This document shows positions 23,101 to 36,544 of a stretch of DNA of 64,000 nucleotides, one piece after another. The notes beneath the pieces were generated by a model. That model was not told the DNA's origin and made no database searches. It worked only from the letters and a program-made list of their open reading frames with translations. The DNA comes from Halichoerus grypus (taxonomy: Eukaryota; Chordata; Mammalia; Carnivora; Phocidae), in contig NC_135715.1 of assembly GCF_964656455.1 (NCBI RefSeq), positions 159,680,437-159,744,436 of the forward strand, written 5' to 3'. The position numbers were made by a program, and so were the translations under genes. How positions within the stretch are numbered: the stretch's first letter is position 1; every line of letters starts with the position of its first letter.

Positions 23101-26100
23101 TTCCCGGTGCTACCGGTCTGCGAGTCTGTGCCCATCCCCAGCACACGAGGCTGTCACTCACCAGCGGTGTAGGATCCCCACGTCCAGACACCCTCCCGCC
23201 GCCGTTTATCCTCCGATATCTGCCCACAGAATCACGGCTCTCCGCTTCATACCTCAAAACCAACCGCCCGCGATATTCTGTTTGTAGAGATCCAGATCTT
23301 CTTACATCTCAGGCTGGTTTCGTGGGTGCTCAGAGTGGTCTGGTAGATATCCAGCTCAATTCCGGGGACCAGTTGAAATAGGGTCCCCTACTCCTCCGCC
23401 ATCTTTTCCCCCTTATGAGTCTTTAAATTGGACCGGAGTAAGATACACAGGATTCTCTTTTTAGCTGTGCATAATATCCAGATGGAAATCTGAATTTTGT
23501 TGAGCAAGTACTCTTGGCCAGGGCCATTTTAACCTCTGTCCATCAACACTGAATGTCACACCTGGTTACCCTGGTGAGCAGAAATTTTCTCCTTCCCCAG
23601 ACACAGAGTCTGCATATGGAACAATTTCCTCTGCCCAGACTTCCAGTGAAAGAGGCTGGTTTGCTTACACTCGAAAATATGCATTTTCTACCATGAGAGA
23701 ATAATTTACCACAATAAAAAATAGACTGTGGGAGTTTGTTTTATAATAAATGGCTAAAGTCATTTGCTTACATGACTTTTGTTTCTATAGATAATACTAA
23801 TAGCTGATATTTCTGGAGCATTTACTAGGTTATCAGTTACCATTTCAAAGGTAAACAAAGAGGAATGGTTAAAAGCATGAACTCAGTCAGCCCCGATTAA
23901 CTATGTGATCTCAGTCAGCTTACTTAACCTTACAGTGCCTTTCCGTATCTGTCAAAGGGCGATAATCATCCCCACCTCATAGGATTAAATGAGTGAATAC
24001 ATACAAGGTGATTACAACAGGACCAGGCATGCAGTAAATATTCTAGTGATATAGGGGTCCGTTACTGCTGGGGTAAGGACTTAACACAAGTTGTCATTTC
24101 TTTCTCATGACATTCCAGGAGGTGAGTTCTACTCTCATTCTCCTTTTACTGATGAGGAAGTGGTGGGCCTGGACCAGACGCCTTGAGAGTGAAGGACTGT
24201 GATTTGAACGTGGGTTGCCCAGCTGTGGAACTTTTACTCTTATTCCCTGCATTCCGCTGTCATTACTTGTCTCACACACGAGCTGAGTCTGTGAGGTAAT
24301 GAGTGTTCTCTTTGATTCCCATAGGCCCTGGAATGAAGAGATGCTGGATGCGGCTTGCAGGCTGGTTCTGGACGAAGTTACCCTTCCAGGCTCAGCTCCG
24401 GGCGGGAGGGTGGAGTTCAAGAGGACTCTCATCATCAGCTTCCTCTTCAAGTTCTACCTGGAGGTGTCACAGATTCTGAAGAGGATGGTAAATGGAACTG
24501 ACCACGTTCATGATTTGAACATACTTTCCTCTCAGTAGAGCATCTCTCCCACTTGTTGGGTCACCTTCACTCATTTGACTCTCTTCTCTGGATTCAGCTT
24601 CATTTCTCTCACCTATAAGATGATGATGGCAGCCACTCCATAGGTTATTGTGAAATGTGTCGTCGCAGGAAAAGGGCTCAGTAGGTCCCTAGTGCTTCAG
24701 AGGAACATGGGAAGACTGCCTTGTAGTTGTCTTGGTGATAGTAGTGATCACCCAGGCATGCTTTTACTAGTTTGTAAGTCCTCAAATCATTTAGGAAAGC
24801 ATATGAGAGGATCATAAGAAACATAAAGATGTTACATTGTTGAACACTACATCTGAGACTAAGTCAGTGATCTATATTCAGTTGGTGCTTCATAATGTGT
24901 AGTAGTGGGTATGGGCCTTCCAGAGCATGTGTCCTGTTGGTCAGGGAGCTGTTGCTACCCCCAGGGTTCTGCGTGGGCCAAGTACTTGCTAAATGTTAGA
25001 CTTCCGAGTAGAGCTCCTTGTTAAGAACCATGGTAGCCTCCCTACCAAGACCATTCGGGCCTATTTTAAATATCTACAACGGTTCTACCTTTCAGGACCC
25101 TGTTCACCATCCTAGCCTTGCAGACAATTACGAGAGTGCTTTAGAAGATCTTCATTCCAGACATCACTGCAGTACATTCAGGTACCAGGTGAGTGGCATT
25201 TTTTTTTAAATTCAAAGGGCCTGGCCTATAACTCCTTCACCTGGACACTCCACTTACCTCACAGTGATTCTCAAGCTTTCTAAGCTCTAGCTCTCTTCTG
25301 GTGAACTCAGCCTTCCTTAGTGTTAATTACAATTTCAAACTCGACGAAAAATTATGATGAAAAATAAAAGTAGCAATGGCAGTTTTTATAAAAATGTCTG
25401 CTTTGATCTTGAAGTTCGTGTGTTTTGCTCTGTGCCCTTGTACCACTGACAGGCATGAGCTGGCTAGCTTGCCATGCACTTTCTGCCCTTGGCGTTGTGG
25501 AAGCCGGAGCGCAACCAAAGTCACATTCTGTGTCAAGGCTGGGGGGCTGCTTTGATTTCATTTATAGAGGAGCGGGAAACACAGCCGTCGGAGGTTGGTG
25601 AAAATGCAGTAATGGTTTTTTAAAAGAGCTACTGATTTACTTTTTTTTTTTTAATAAACAGTTCTATATGCAACGGATACATTGTTGAACACTACATCTG
25701 AGACTAATGATGTACTATATGTTGACTAATTGAATTTAAATTAAAAAACAAGCTTGCTTCCCCAGTCTCTATTCTCCAGGTATCTTTTCTGTGAGTTACA
25801 TTTAGAGTTTGAATCAAACTAAGTTCTAAGAGCTATTCAAGCTCTCCTAATGAAAGCTATTAGAACAGGATTCCTCATGACTTTCAAATGGAGTTTTCCA
25901 CCACAACATCATAAAAATACCTCCTGAAGTCATCCTGTTGGTAACCTGGATAAGATTTGATGTGTTTTTCCTTGAAATTATTATCAAGAAACTTTACCTT
26001 GAGAGTTTTATTCAGTCAAGAACATGAGGAGGCTTTTGAAAGCATCAGTTCATTGAATCTATTGCTGGATTTAGTTGTAAAAGCTGACGGTATGTCATAA

Positions 26101-29100
26101 TGAACGTTGCAGTTGGTATATATCTCTTGAGGTTTTAGGTTCAGGATGTTCAAAAATTTAAGGACACCAAACTCCATTGAAAGTGATGATATTGGGGCAC
26201 CTGGGTGGCTCAGTCGTTAAGTGTCTGCCTTCAGCTCAGGTCATGATCCCAGGGTTCTGGGATTGAGCCCCGCATCAGGCTCCCTGCTAGCCGGGAAGCC
26301 TGCTTCTCCCTCTCCCACTCCCCCTGCTTGTGTTCCCTCTCTCGCTGTCTCTCTGTCAAATAAATAAAATCTTAAAAAAAAAAAAAAAGAAAGAAAGTGA
26401 TGGTATTGAAAGTTTTAAAAAGCTGCGATCTTTCCTGGTGTTCTGCAAAATATGGAAGCTGCAACCTTCAGCTTATGAATACCCTAACCTTACCTTCACA
26501 ATGGAATAAACCTCCGAAAGGAACAACAACAACAAATTAATGGGCATTCAAATCATCCAAAGAAAAGTGACAATCTTCACACAGTAGATAGTCAAAAAAA
26601 GGAGCTTGTTATTATAGAGTGCAAGGCCGAATTTTGGAAGCAGTTTATCTCCCACAGAGATGAGTTTTCTTTTTGTTTTCCTGTGGTTTTTTTACACACA
26701 CACAAATATCTGCATTGCTAGAGCATCTTCAGCACTCATGACAAACATTTCCCCCCAAATCAGTTCATTTGCTTTGAAAGCATTTTGACACCGTTTCAGG
26801 AGATCACCAGTTTGAAGAGACAAATTTATTCCTCTGTGGTCCCTTCAGCCACATAACAAGCAGAAGTAAGGAGTCGGGTACAGCCTCTTTCACCGGTAGA
26901 TTCACCCCAACTAACTACCAAAAAAAAAAAAAAAGTGTATCTTCAGCTAAAATAATCAGCTGCATTTTTTATTATAGACTAGGAATAAGATATATTTTGG
27001 GATTTTTCTTCAGTCTTTTCTCAGGCCTCACCCAGCAGGATTTCAAAAGGCTTTTTTTTTTTTCAATGCTATGATGTGTTTCATTATTGACGATAAAAAG
27101 TATTATGTTGTGAAAAATTCCCAGAGCCTTCACAGGTACTTACGGATGTGTTTCCTTAATATTTAAGCTTATGAATTACCTGGAATTTTACTCTTCAAGA
27201 TGGAAAAAATCCCTTAGGATTAAAAAAAAAAAAAAGATGCGGGTGATTTTTCACTCAAATGTTCAAGTTGCGAGCCTGCCACAGAATCCTAGCATGACAC
27301 GTTGCAGGTATTTACAGAGGGAGTTGATCCTCACCATCTGGAACACAAAAAACCCTACTTGATGGAGCCCTCGTAACATTTTTTTTTCTTTTGATCACCA
27401 TCTCAGCTTCTCAAAGGAGAGAGACCAAAGGCCTGCTGAGAGCATTTGGTCCTGAGGACAGAGTGATGAGCTGTGTCACTGGGGCTGGTGTGTGTGGGAG
27501 CTGCTTCAGATCCCCTTCCATGCCTGAACCCCCATATGTAAAATTTTCTCTCAGTTTCCCTCTTTGCCTACATTCATGGCCTAATGTCTATTTAACCGTG
27601 CCTGGGTCAAGTCCTAAATTATTTTTCTTCATAATCTTCTGCTTTCTAGTTGTGCATTATGCTCTAGTAACTACAAAATGGAAGTTTACATTTAAATGAA
27701 ACAAATATGGACACTAAAAAAATGCCTATGGGTAAGTGTATATTTTACTGTAAAACAGTAAATTTTGTGTGAGAAAGGAGTAAGTTCATAGCATCCACAC
27801 ATGTGTCATGTACCAAGTTAATTTTAGAAATCACTTTACTTTCTGCATATAGCTGTCAGTCAACATTTGGCTGATATTTTACTGTCATTTATATTATGAA
27901 GACAGTAGGTTTTTATTTTTTCCCGATAACCAGTAAAAATGCTGAACATGTTTTCAAATTACACGTGCCACTCTCCTTTGCCCTCTTGATGCTCTAGGCC
28001 TGCCCCCTGCCTAGACAACCTCTGGTCTATCTCAAGCCAAAGATTTATTTTTTGAGTCTTTCAAGTAGGTTGGCAGTGAACCAGGACCACTCTTCTTGAG
28101 TCCCATGAGCAGCAGAGGGCATCGAAGAAGTATTTCAGTTATCTTTATCCTGGAATTTCCACCACCCACACTGTCATCACCAGCCCCCTTAGCAGCCATA
28201 GCCTTCATGCTGGGCTCTGAGCTTGGTCTCTGTCCTGTCCCTTAACCCCTCTTTCTTCATACATCCAGGTCTTCTCCCGATAACCAACCAACTAGGAAAG
28301 CTAACAACTCTCTCATATTTGAAATACTGGGGAAGACATCATGTTTCTTGATGTCCACTTTGGTTAATGAAACATATTTAAGATATTTAGAGAACCAGTA
28401 GCAAGACATTTTATTCCATGGGTCTCTAAGAAAGAGTAACGTTAGTAAATAATTCCTAAAATACAGGTCCCTTTGTCTTCATTCTTTATCAGGATTGTCT
28501 AAGTTACGAGTTTTACCAATTATTTCTTAACTTCCTCACTTGGAACAGAGCATGACAGCATGCCCTCAATATTTTATAAAACAAAGTCATGATACCATCA
28601 TGCTCTTCTGAAAAACGTTATATATGCCATTGCTTAGATACAACGGTAAAATAATTTTGATAATAAAATTGAAAGAAATATGGGAGCATTAACAAGAGGA
28701 TATAATTTTACATTTTTAGGAAGAAATATTTATATTCATTTACTTACATAAATGGAATTTGCATTAGAGATATTTCTGTTCTATATTTAGAAAAAGGAGG
28801 AAAAAAATAAGAACAATATCATGCCTATACAGCCCAGTTTGCCTACTGTATTACTGAAATAGTCTTACTGTCCTGGTGTTATTGTTAACAGTGACTATTT
28901 TCAGTTTCAAAAGTGTTCTGGTTTGGATGTAAATTGCACAGCTACCCTCTTATGGGAGATGTGCATAATATTATAAAAATGATTATAAAAATGATTTGTT
29001 GGTTACTGATTAAACAGAGTGCAGACTCAAAGCAGCTTCCTCAAGACCCAGTTGGCCGTCCTATCATGCATCTGTCTGGTATTAAACATGCCACGGGTGA

Positions 29101-32100
29101 GGCCATCTACTGTGACGACATGCCTACGGTGGACCGGGAACTTTTCTTGTCTTTTGTAACAAGTTCAAGAGCTCATGCTAAGATTGTGTAAGTGATGAAG
29201 TTCCTAATTAGACATTAATTATTGCCTTTTTGTCCAACTCACATAAGTGATGAGTAATGGTACAAAGAGGATAGGCTATTTGTTGGCCATATCCAATGCA
29301 GATTGGGAGGGAAATTAGATCAAAATGTAGGATTGACTACAATTTGTCCCTCCAGATACAGTTGGCCCTTGAACAACACGGGTTTAAACTGCACGGGTCC
29401 GCTTGTGTGTGGGTTTTTTTTTAATGCTAGTACTGTGAAAACAGTTTCTTTTCTCCAGATTACTTTATTGTAAAAAAATACGGTATATAAGACATATAAC
29501 ATGTAAAATATGTGTTCATTCACTGTTGATGTTATTAATAAGGCTTCTGGTCAACAGTAGGCTATTAGTAGTTAAGTTTTGGAGGAATAAAGGTTATATG
29601 CAGATTTTCAACTGTGTAGGGGATCAGTATCCCTAACCCCTGCATTGCTCAAAGTCAGCTTCATTCAGGTTCAAGTAATAGCTTTATTGTTCCGGGAATT
29701 TGTTACCATGGTCTGGCAAGAACTATTAGAGCTGGGTGTATCTTACCACTCGAATAGCTTATTCTCCAATTAAGCATGTTCTCCATGGTCTTCAAGCTGG
29801 GGGCTTCTCTGAGGACCTGCTGTGTGTGTTCTCATCTAGGTCTATTGATCTGTCAGAAGCTCTCAGCCTGCCTGGCGTGGTGGACATTGTGACTGAGGAA
29901 CATCTTCGTGGCGTAAACTCCTTCTGCATTTTAACCAAACCGGAGGAACTTCTGAGGACAGAGGAGGTATGGCATTTTTGCTTTCTGTTTCAAAAATAAT
30001 TTCCTCAGTTAATGGCATTGCCTGTTTTCTTAAAGATGGCATCAAATTTGGCACATCATAAAGGATTCCAATAATTCTTTGAAACACCATATTCTAATGG
30101 TGAATGAACTCAAATATATTCATTTTCCACATAAGAAAAGAAGTTGACTAGCTCTATAAAAGATGCTTGGTGTTTTCCTATTTTCTAGTAGTAATCTTAC
30201 TACTGGAGAGGAAGGGGCAGAGGGAGAGAGAAAAGAGAGGAATCTTAAGCAGACTCCACACCCAGCATGGAGCTCAATGTGGGGCTCAATCTCATGACCC
30301 TGAGATCAGGACCTGAGCCGAAACCAAGAGTTGGAAGCTTAACCGACTGAGCCACCCAGGCGCCCCTTTTCTTATCCTTTAACATGAGAATTCCGTCTCC
30401 CTCTCTGAACTCGGTCTGACTCATTCATGTATACTGCCATGTATTCAAGAGGCATTTTTAAGTGAGCATCTAATGTGGCTGGCCACCATAGCTGAATAAG
30501 ACCCAGGTGGTCCTTACCCTCACAGAGCTTAAAGTCCAGAGAAGGTGAAGTGGACCTTTAATGCACTTCTACTTTGTATTAAGCTTACTTATTTATTCCT
30601 TTGTCTTATGTATCTCCCCTACCTAATAAAAGTCCTTGAGTGAGACCCTATGTCTGGTTCATTTGCACAGTCCTCACACTGCTTCCCATGTAGCAGCGTA
30701 GAGGAACAATGATAGCACTGTGGCCATTTAAAAGTTTCAGATGATTCAAAATGATCTGGCTATTGTGACTTAAGTTTTCAGAAAATGCAACAAGGGCAAT
30801 GTTCAGCAGGTTTTCTGCCTAACTCAGGCTTCTCAGTTCAGTGTTGACCCCAAAGAGCTTCCTCCTGTAACAGGGTCCCTACTTCTGGCTCTTGCTGGCT
30901 GATTTAGTTGATAAAAATGAAAGCTTGATGACTGAGTGTAAATTGGAGGTTGAAACTCTCCCAAGGCAGGGCTGTGTGCGGCTTGCGGAAGACAGAATTA
31001 TGGCCTTTGCCAAATGTTAATTAAACAAGCAAAACCTTTCTGAGCTGCACGATAGTACTTCTGCTGGGAGGTGTGCAGATGTTGATGATGAGCATCTCAG
31101 GGGCACATCTGTGTGCCAGGTCACGGGGGCAAACCCAGGCATCCGTGCAGAGTGGAGCGTGGAACCATCGTGAATGCCTTTGTTAGTTTAATTCCTTTTT
31201 AAAGTTAGGCCTTTAAAAAATCTTTTCACTGTAGGGTGGCTCAGTCATTAAGCATCTGCCTTTGGCTCTGGTCATGATCCCAGGGTCCTGGGATCGAGCC
31301 CCGCATCGAGCTCCCTGCTCAGCGGGAAGCCTGCTTCTCCCTCTCCCACTCCCCCTGCTTGTGTTCCCTCTCTCGCTGTCTCTCTCTGTCAAATAAATAA
31401 ATAAAGTCTTTAAAAAAAAATCTTTTCACTGTAGAACTTTTAAACATATATAAAAATAGAGAATAGTACAATGAATCCCCATAGACCCATCAGCCAGCTT
31501 CAACAATTGTCAACATTTCACCTTTCCTCTTCACTTATCTCCCCACTGTCCCCACCCACCCACACACAGCAAACATACTTTTGTGTGTGCATGTGGGTGT
31601 GCGTGCACGCACGTATGCTAGATTTAACTTTTTTACTACCACACTTTTTTCTCATGACAAAACTACTATGTGCTCGTCGTAGAAAAGATTTAATAGTTTA
31701 AAGTCAGTTTTAAAATGAGTGATTAAATTTGAATTGTGATCCTGGTAGAAGGTGAGAGAGAACGGAGCAGTCATGGTGAATTCTTCTAGTCCTGTTTTCC
31801 CTTTCTGGAGCCGTATTTTTTTGTTCCCATCAATTTTCTGCCTGTGTGAACTCCTTAGGCCCCTGCGCCCCCTGCAGGTGAAATGATGAAGCGGATGCTC
31901 TCTGCTTGCTTATGTCTTGGCTCTGTGTCTTCATGACGAGCCTGGGCGCCACCAAGGTTTGGGACAGAGATTTGCTCACTAGCAGTGTTGTGTTTTCCTT
32001 TTCTCCCTCCGTCGTCTCTGATGAGATGGGCTATGACCTTCGGGTCCTCCCTTTCCAGAAGCTTCCTCCCAGGATGGCGCTGATCCTGGTGGCAGCCACA

Positions 32101-35100
32101 GGTCGAGCCAAGTGACCGGCTCTCCTCGGCCCCCGCCCCAGCCCCGGTGCGCTGGCCTGGAGCTGAGTCTGCTGTGTGACGGTCACCCCTGCCCCTCGTC
32201 AGCCACTCTGCCAGGGATGGCAGCACAAAGAGCTGAGCTCCCCTGGAGCCTGGGTGTTGGTGCCCACCCACACGGCAGAAAGAAACCGCTTGAAGAGGCG
32301 GACCCCTCCAGATTGGTAGGGAGTGGTTTGGACAAGAAAGGGAACTTCTGAGGCTTATCTTGGGCAGCCACAAGACTAGTAGATCTCTGCACCATCTGCC
32401 AGCTTGTATGTGTGGGGGCCTTAACTGGGCCATCCAGATGGTCTGTACCACACCTTCCTCTCTCAAGGCTCCATCCTTGAAACAGTTCCTAGTGTGGAAA
32501 CCGTACATTCTAAGGACAGGGAAGGGGTGAGGAGCCTCCATGTGCCCGGGTCAAGCTCAAGGGTCAGCCAGGGAGCACGTCTTGTCAGTGGCCTCCTCCA
32601 GCCCCGGGGCCAGCAGGCCAGCTCTGACAAATGTGCTTTTTCACCAGGGCCCTTGTAACAGCTGCACTGTGCATGTGAAGCGGTTCTGTACTGTGTGTCC
32701 GGCACTGTGCTAGTGGGAGGAGGAAAAGGGACGGAGGGCGGGGGCCTGGCGCCTGCGCTCCCTGACGACAGAAGCCTATCTGTGTTGTAGGTGTCCTGTG
32801 TGGGCCAGCTCGTCTGCGCCGTGATCGCAGAGTCCGAGCTCCAGGCAAAGCGAGCGGCCCAGCAAGTGAAGGTTGTCTACCAAGATTTGCAGCCACTGAT
32901 CCTGACAATCGAGGTAATGAGTTCGAGGGCGGGGTCAGAAGAGCACATTTCCCCGGTGGAGCCGTTAAAATGCTCTTTGCCTACAGTGACAGGAAAGAAA
33001 GTCTGACTCCAAGTGATGTGCAATACGTAGGGGCTTGGTTGGCCCCGGACTACATCAGTGTTGGCACAGAACCTGGTTTTGTGCCTCTCCTCTCTGCTGC
33101 CCACAGTCCATGCCTTAGCCCCTGCAGTCACAAGATGGCAGCCAGGAGCTTCTCGTCCATGACCAGGGAGGAGAGAGCAGCACTGTCCCAGCATTCCAAG
33201 CTCCAATCCTGAGATCCAGCCTTATCAGGCCACTGAGGTCACACACCCGTCTCTGATTGGATGATTAGCCAGAGGAATGGCGGACCTGCTGGTTACTGCT
33301 GGGGGTCAGATTTCTTTGAAGTGTATGGGCCACAGTGGGGTGGGAGGGGATGGAGACGTAAAAAGAAATCTGATCCCTGGAGGGGACTGGTGGGAGGAGT
33401 GCTGCGTGGGCAGGCAGCGGTGTCCGGGACCCTGAGTTCACCGGCACCCGGACTTTCTCAGGGGTGTGCAGGAACCAGCAAGATGCTCTGTGCAGCAAAT
33501 CCTGGAGACGCTCTTTAGATTCTTCAGTGCATATCTTAAATGAGTATGAGGAATAGAATCCTCTGATGCCTGTAGGTATTTTGGCCACTTACACCAATTG
33601 GAGAATTGCATTTTCTATCCTGTTTTTTAGAAAGAAGTTAGAGATTTACAGAGATTATAACACTCATCTCCATGAAATGATAGGGTGTTCTTCTGCATCC
33701 ATTTCATTGGTTCTTATAATTTACTAAACAATGAAAGCATGCACGTTGGGAAAGCAGCATGAATAGATTAGATTCAGCACAGACAGACTCCATGTACTCT
33801 GGGAATACATTACCTTCACAACGAAATGAATCAGCTGTTCTCTAGGTGACTAGCGTGCCCTCTGGCAGAGAATGAGAAACTGACTTGGCTCAGACTAGTG
33901 TCTCCAGAAGAACTTGGCCTTGGTGTGTTTCCTATCATGCTGCTTTATTCCTAGAAACATAGCATTTGTGTCTGGACAGTGTCCTCAGTGTTTTAAAATT
34001 AAAATAAAATGTCAAGAAGAGAAACATACAGAAGTTAAGCTGGAGTCAAGGAGTGACAAAGCTTCCCCAATTTTCCTGGCCGGTTTCAGATTCCAGCGTT
34101 CTCTTCCCTTCTTAGTCAGATGTTGCCTGATGCATTTGCCTGCTTTATACACTCAGATCCCAGCATTTTGTTTTAGAGGTACTTCTAACTAAGAAATTAT
34201 TCCTTAATTACTTCTTCATAAGGAAGTATTTACATGATACTTCATCAAAATGTTGTTTACAGTCCTTTGCCCAGTACTGGTGGCTAAATGTCTTCCCTTC
34301 CCTGCCCCCACCTGCCAGCCAAATGAATTTCCAAACAAGTAAACAGACGCCACCCTTCTCCTCGCCTGCCCTCACTCCACCTGGCAGATCCTCAGTTTGC
34401 CAGAGAAGACCAGCATCAAACACCAAACTCTGACACGTGGAGGAGAGCTGCCTCACATTTTTATCAGAGTTCAGGCTCTCCAAGGTCAGTCAACTGGATC
34501 AGGGTGGATTTAATCAAAATCTTTAGCAGGGAAATATGCCCAGCTCTGTACACATTACAGTTTTTTTTAAATCACTTTTTTGACCAAGAAATATTTGGGA
34601 AATTGTCTCAAAGTTACTCAAAAAGCAAGCAGCAAGTGAAGTGGAAAACGATTAAACTTTAAAAAATAGGATTTATAAATCTTAACTACTGTTTTCAACC
34701 TGGAATATCTGAATCTTAGATTAATAAGAAAGGCATATAAGTTCATTCTAGAAGGAACTGTGTTATCAATCTAAATAGGATACAAATAAATGTATCTCTG
34801 TCACTGGCACTGAGGTTTAACCAAGCTAATACTTTCTAGAATGTTTAACAGTTTGAGTGGGGAAACTCTATCAAAACTCTTGGCTCAAGGGATCAGGCTG
34901 ATGACCATGGTGAGGAAAATATGCTCCTGACCAGAATCTCCCATCAGTCATCATGATCAACAGCATGACCATAGCTAACACACAGAGTTCACTACAGGTC
35001 AAAGCAGGTTTTAGACATTAACTCACTAAACGCTCAAAACAGTCCTGTGAGGAAAAACTGTTACTGTCTTTATTCTGATGAGGAAAGAAGAACATGGGTC

Positions 35101-36508
35101 ACGCAGTCACACAGCTAGTCAGAAATAGAAGCAAACAACAAACCCTCCATCAAGGAACCTGGGTCCGCTGGTGGTAAAAACAAATGAACCCACTCTTTGA
35201 GTGGGGGAAATGGCAGGATCACAATACATCAGTCCTGTAAGGTATGCTGGTAGGTCTGAACATCTACTCGTGGCCAGAGGGAACCAGAGTTAGGATAATT
35301 CCTAACTGCCAGCAGGCTGGACTTTCATGGATGGCCAATAATCCACGGTAGGTAATGGTGGCAGGAGCTGGGATGGCACATTTGCCAGGGGACGCAGGGA
35401 TTACAGCAAGATAAATTCCTTGAATAGCTAAGGAAACCAGCCTACATGATTGTAGCTACATCCCTGATGATGTGTACCCAGCAGTCTCCCTTCACTAGGC
35501 ACCCAGAGGAAGCCGATAGGACCCAGTGCGTAAGTGGATTTGACATACCCAGGCTGGGCGGGTAATGGAATCTCACCTCCGGGGCTGGAGTCCCAGCTGC
35601 CCCACTGCCCTGCGTAAACGCTGTGCTTGTCCTCCCGAATGAGGGGCGCGGGGCTGGCTGGCAGGTCCACCATGATCCTTACCACCAGAATGTCTTCGGC
35701 TAGCACTTACTGAGCATTTATTATATGCCATGTGAGCCTTTTACGTGCCTCGTTTCGTTTTATCCACCCCACAACGCTCTTGGAGCTGTGTGCACAGCTG
35801 TGTCTCCGTGCACAGATGGGGCTCGGCAGAAGAAATACTAGGCCCCAGTCAAACAGGTAGTAAATGGAGAGAATGAACATAATGCTGACGGGGTCCAGAG
35901 TCCGAGCTCTAAACCCACGTGCTGTGTGGCCTTGGCTTCATACAGTGGGTTGTGGAATGAACAGTACAGTCTTCCTGGAAAAATATTAGTTCCATTCCGG
36001 GACCACCTTACATGCTGGGGTTTTCCTGGGCGTACTCTCTTTTGACTCGACGGGCACATTTGTACTGGCTCTGTGAGGAGTCTCTCTGAAGGCTGGTTCT
36101 TAGCTCTTCGCTGGGATTGTGCTGAATGGAAGAGCATGGGATTCCAGAGCAGGAGCAATGTTGGCCCGACTCAGATGATTCCCCACTGAGGGTGGCTACG
36201 GCCAGAGGGCTGCATCTCTGGCCCACACAGCCTCACTTTTCTGTTCTGTCCAGGAAGCCATACAGCACGGTTCCTTCTTTGAACCAGAGAGGAAACTGGA
36301 ATATGGAAATGTGGATGAAGCATTTAAAGTGGTTGATCAAATTCTAGAAGGTAAAGCTTTCTGGAAAAACGTGAGGAGGGGGAAGCAGCCCAGAAGGCTT
36401 CTGAGCTTGTCTAGTTTAACGCTACCTTTGCCTTTCAGAAATCACCTAGAAATCAGCCGAGAACAGGCACTTCATTCACACATGCATTTCCCTCTGTGGG
36501 GTGTGTGT

Positions 36509-36544
<36 letters not shown>

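Larger units (their letters stand above)
19162..23412 (-). mobile_element. Carnivore LINE-1, 5'-complete and 3'-truncated, antisense in intron 14
   Basis: On the minus strand it starts at 23412 with 'gggggaaaagatggcggaggagtagggg', the expected L1 5' end. A GC-rich 1-kb 5' UTR follows, then ORF1, then ORF2 with endonuclease and reverse transcriptase. L1 similarity stops at 19162 inside the ORF2 coding region; the C-terminal third of ORF2, the 3' UTR and the poly(A) tail are absent. No target-site duplication was found. ORF1 has one frameshift near 22205 and ORF2 one at an A-run near 20702-20712, so this is a young but dead copy. Confidence 0.93.

Noticed and set aside
22374..23381. Several long + strand open frames (up to 177 codons), and minus-strand ones, over the L1 5' UTR
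   Set aside because: They lie in the GC-rich L1 5' UTR, overlap each other in different frames and have no recognisable domain. High GC content explains them.
25880..26900. Protein-like reading on the minus strand on both sides of a SINE, suggesting a degenerate retrocopy
   Set aside because: Short stretches look coding, but the frames change and contain stops. I recognise no parent protein and see no clear poly(A) or target-site duplication. A translated search of 25749-27060 would settle it.
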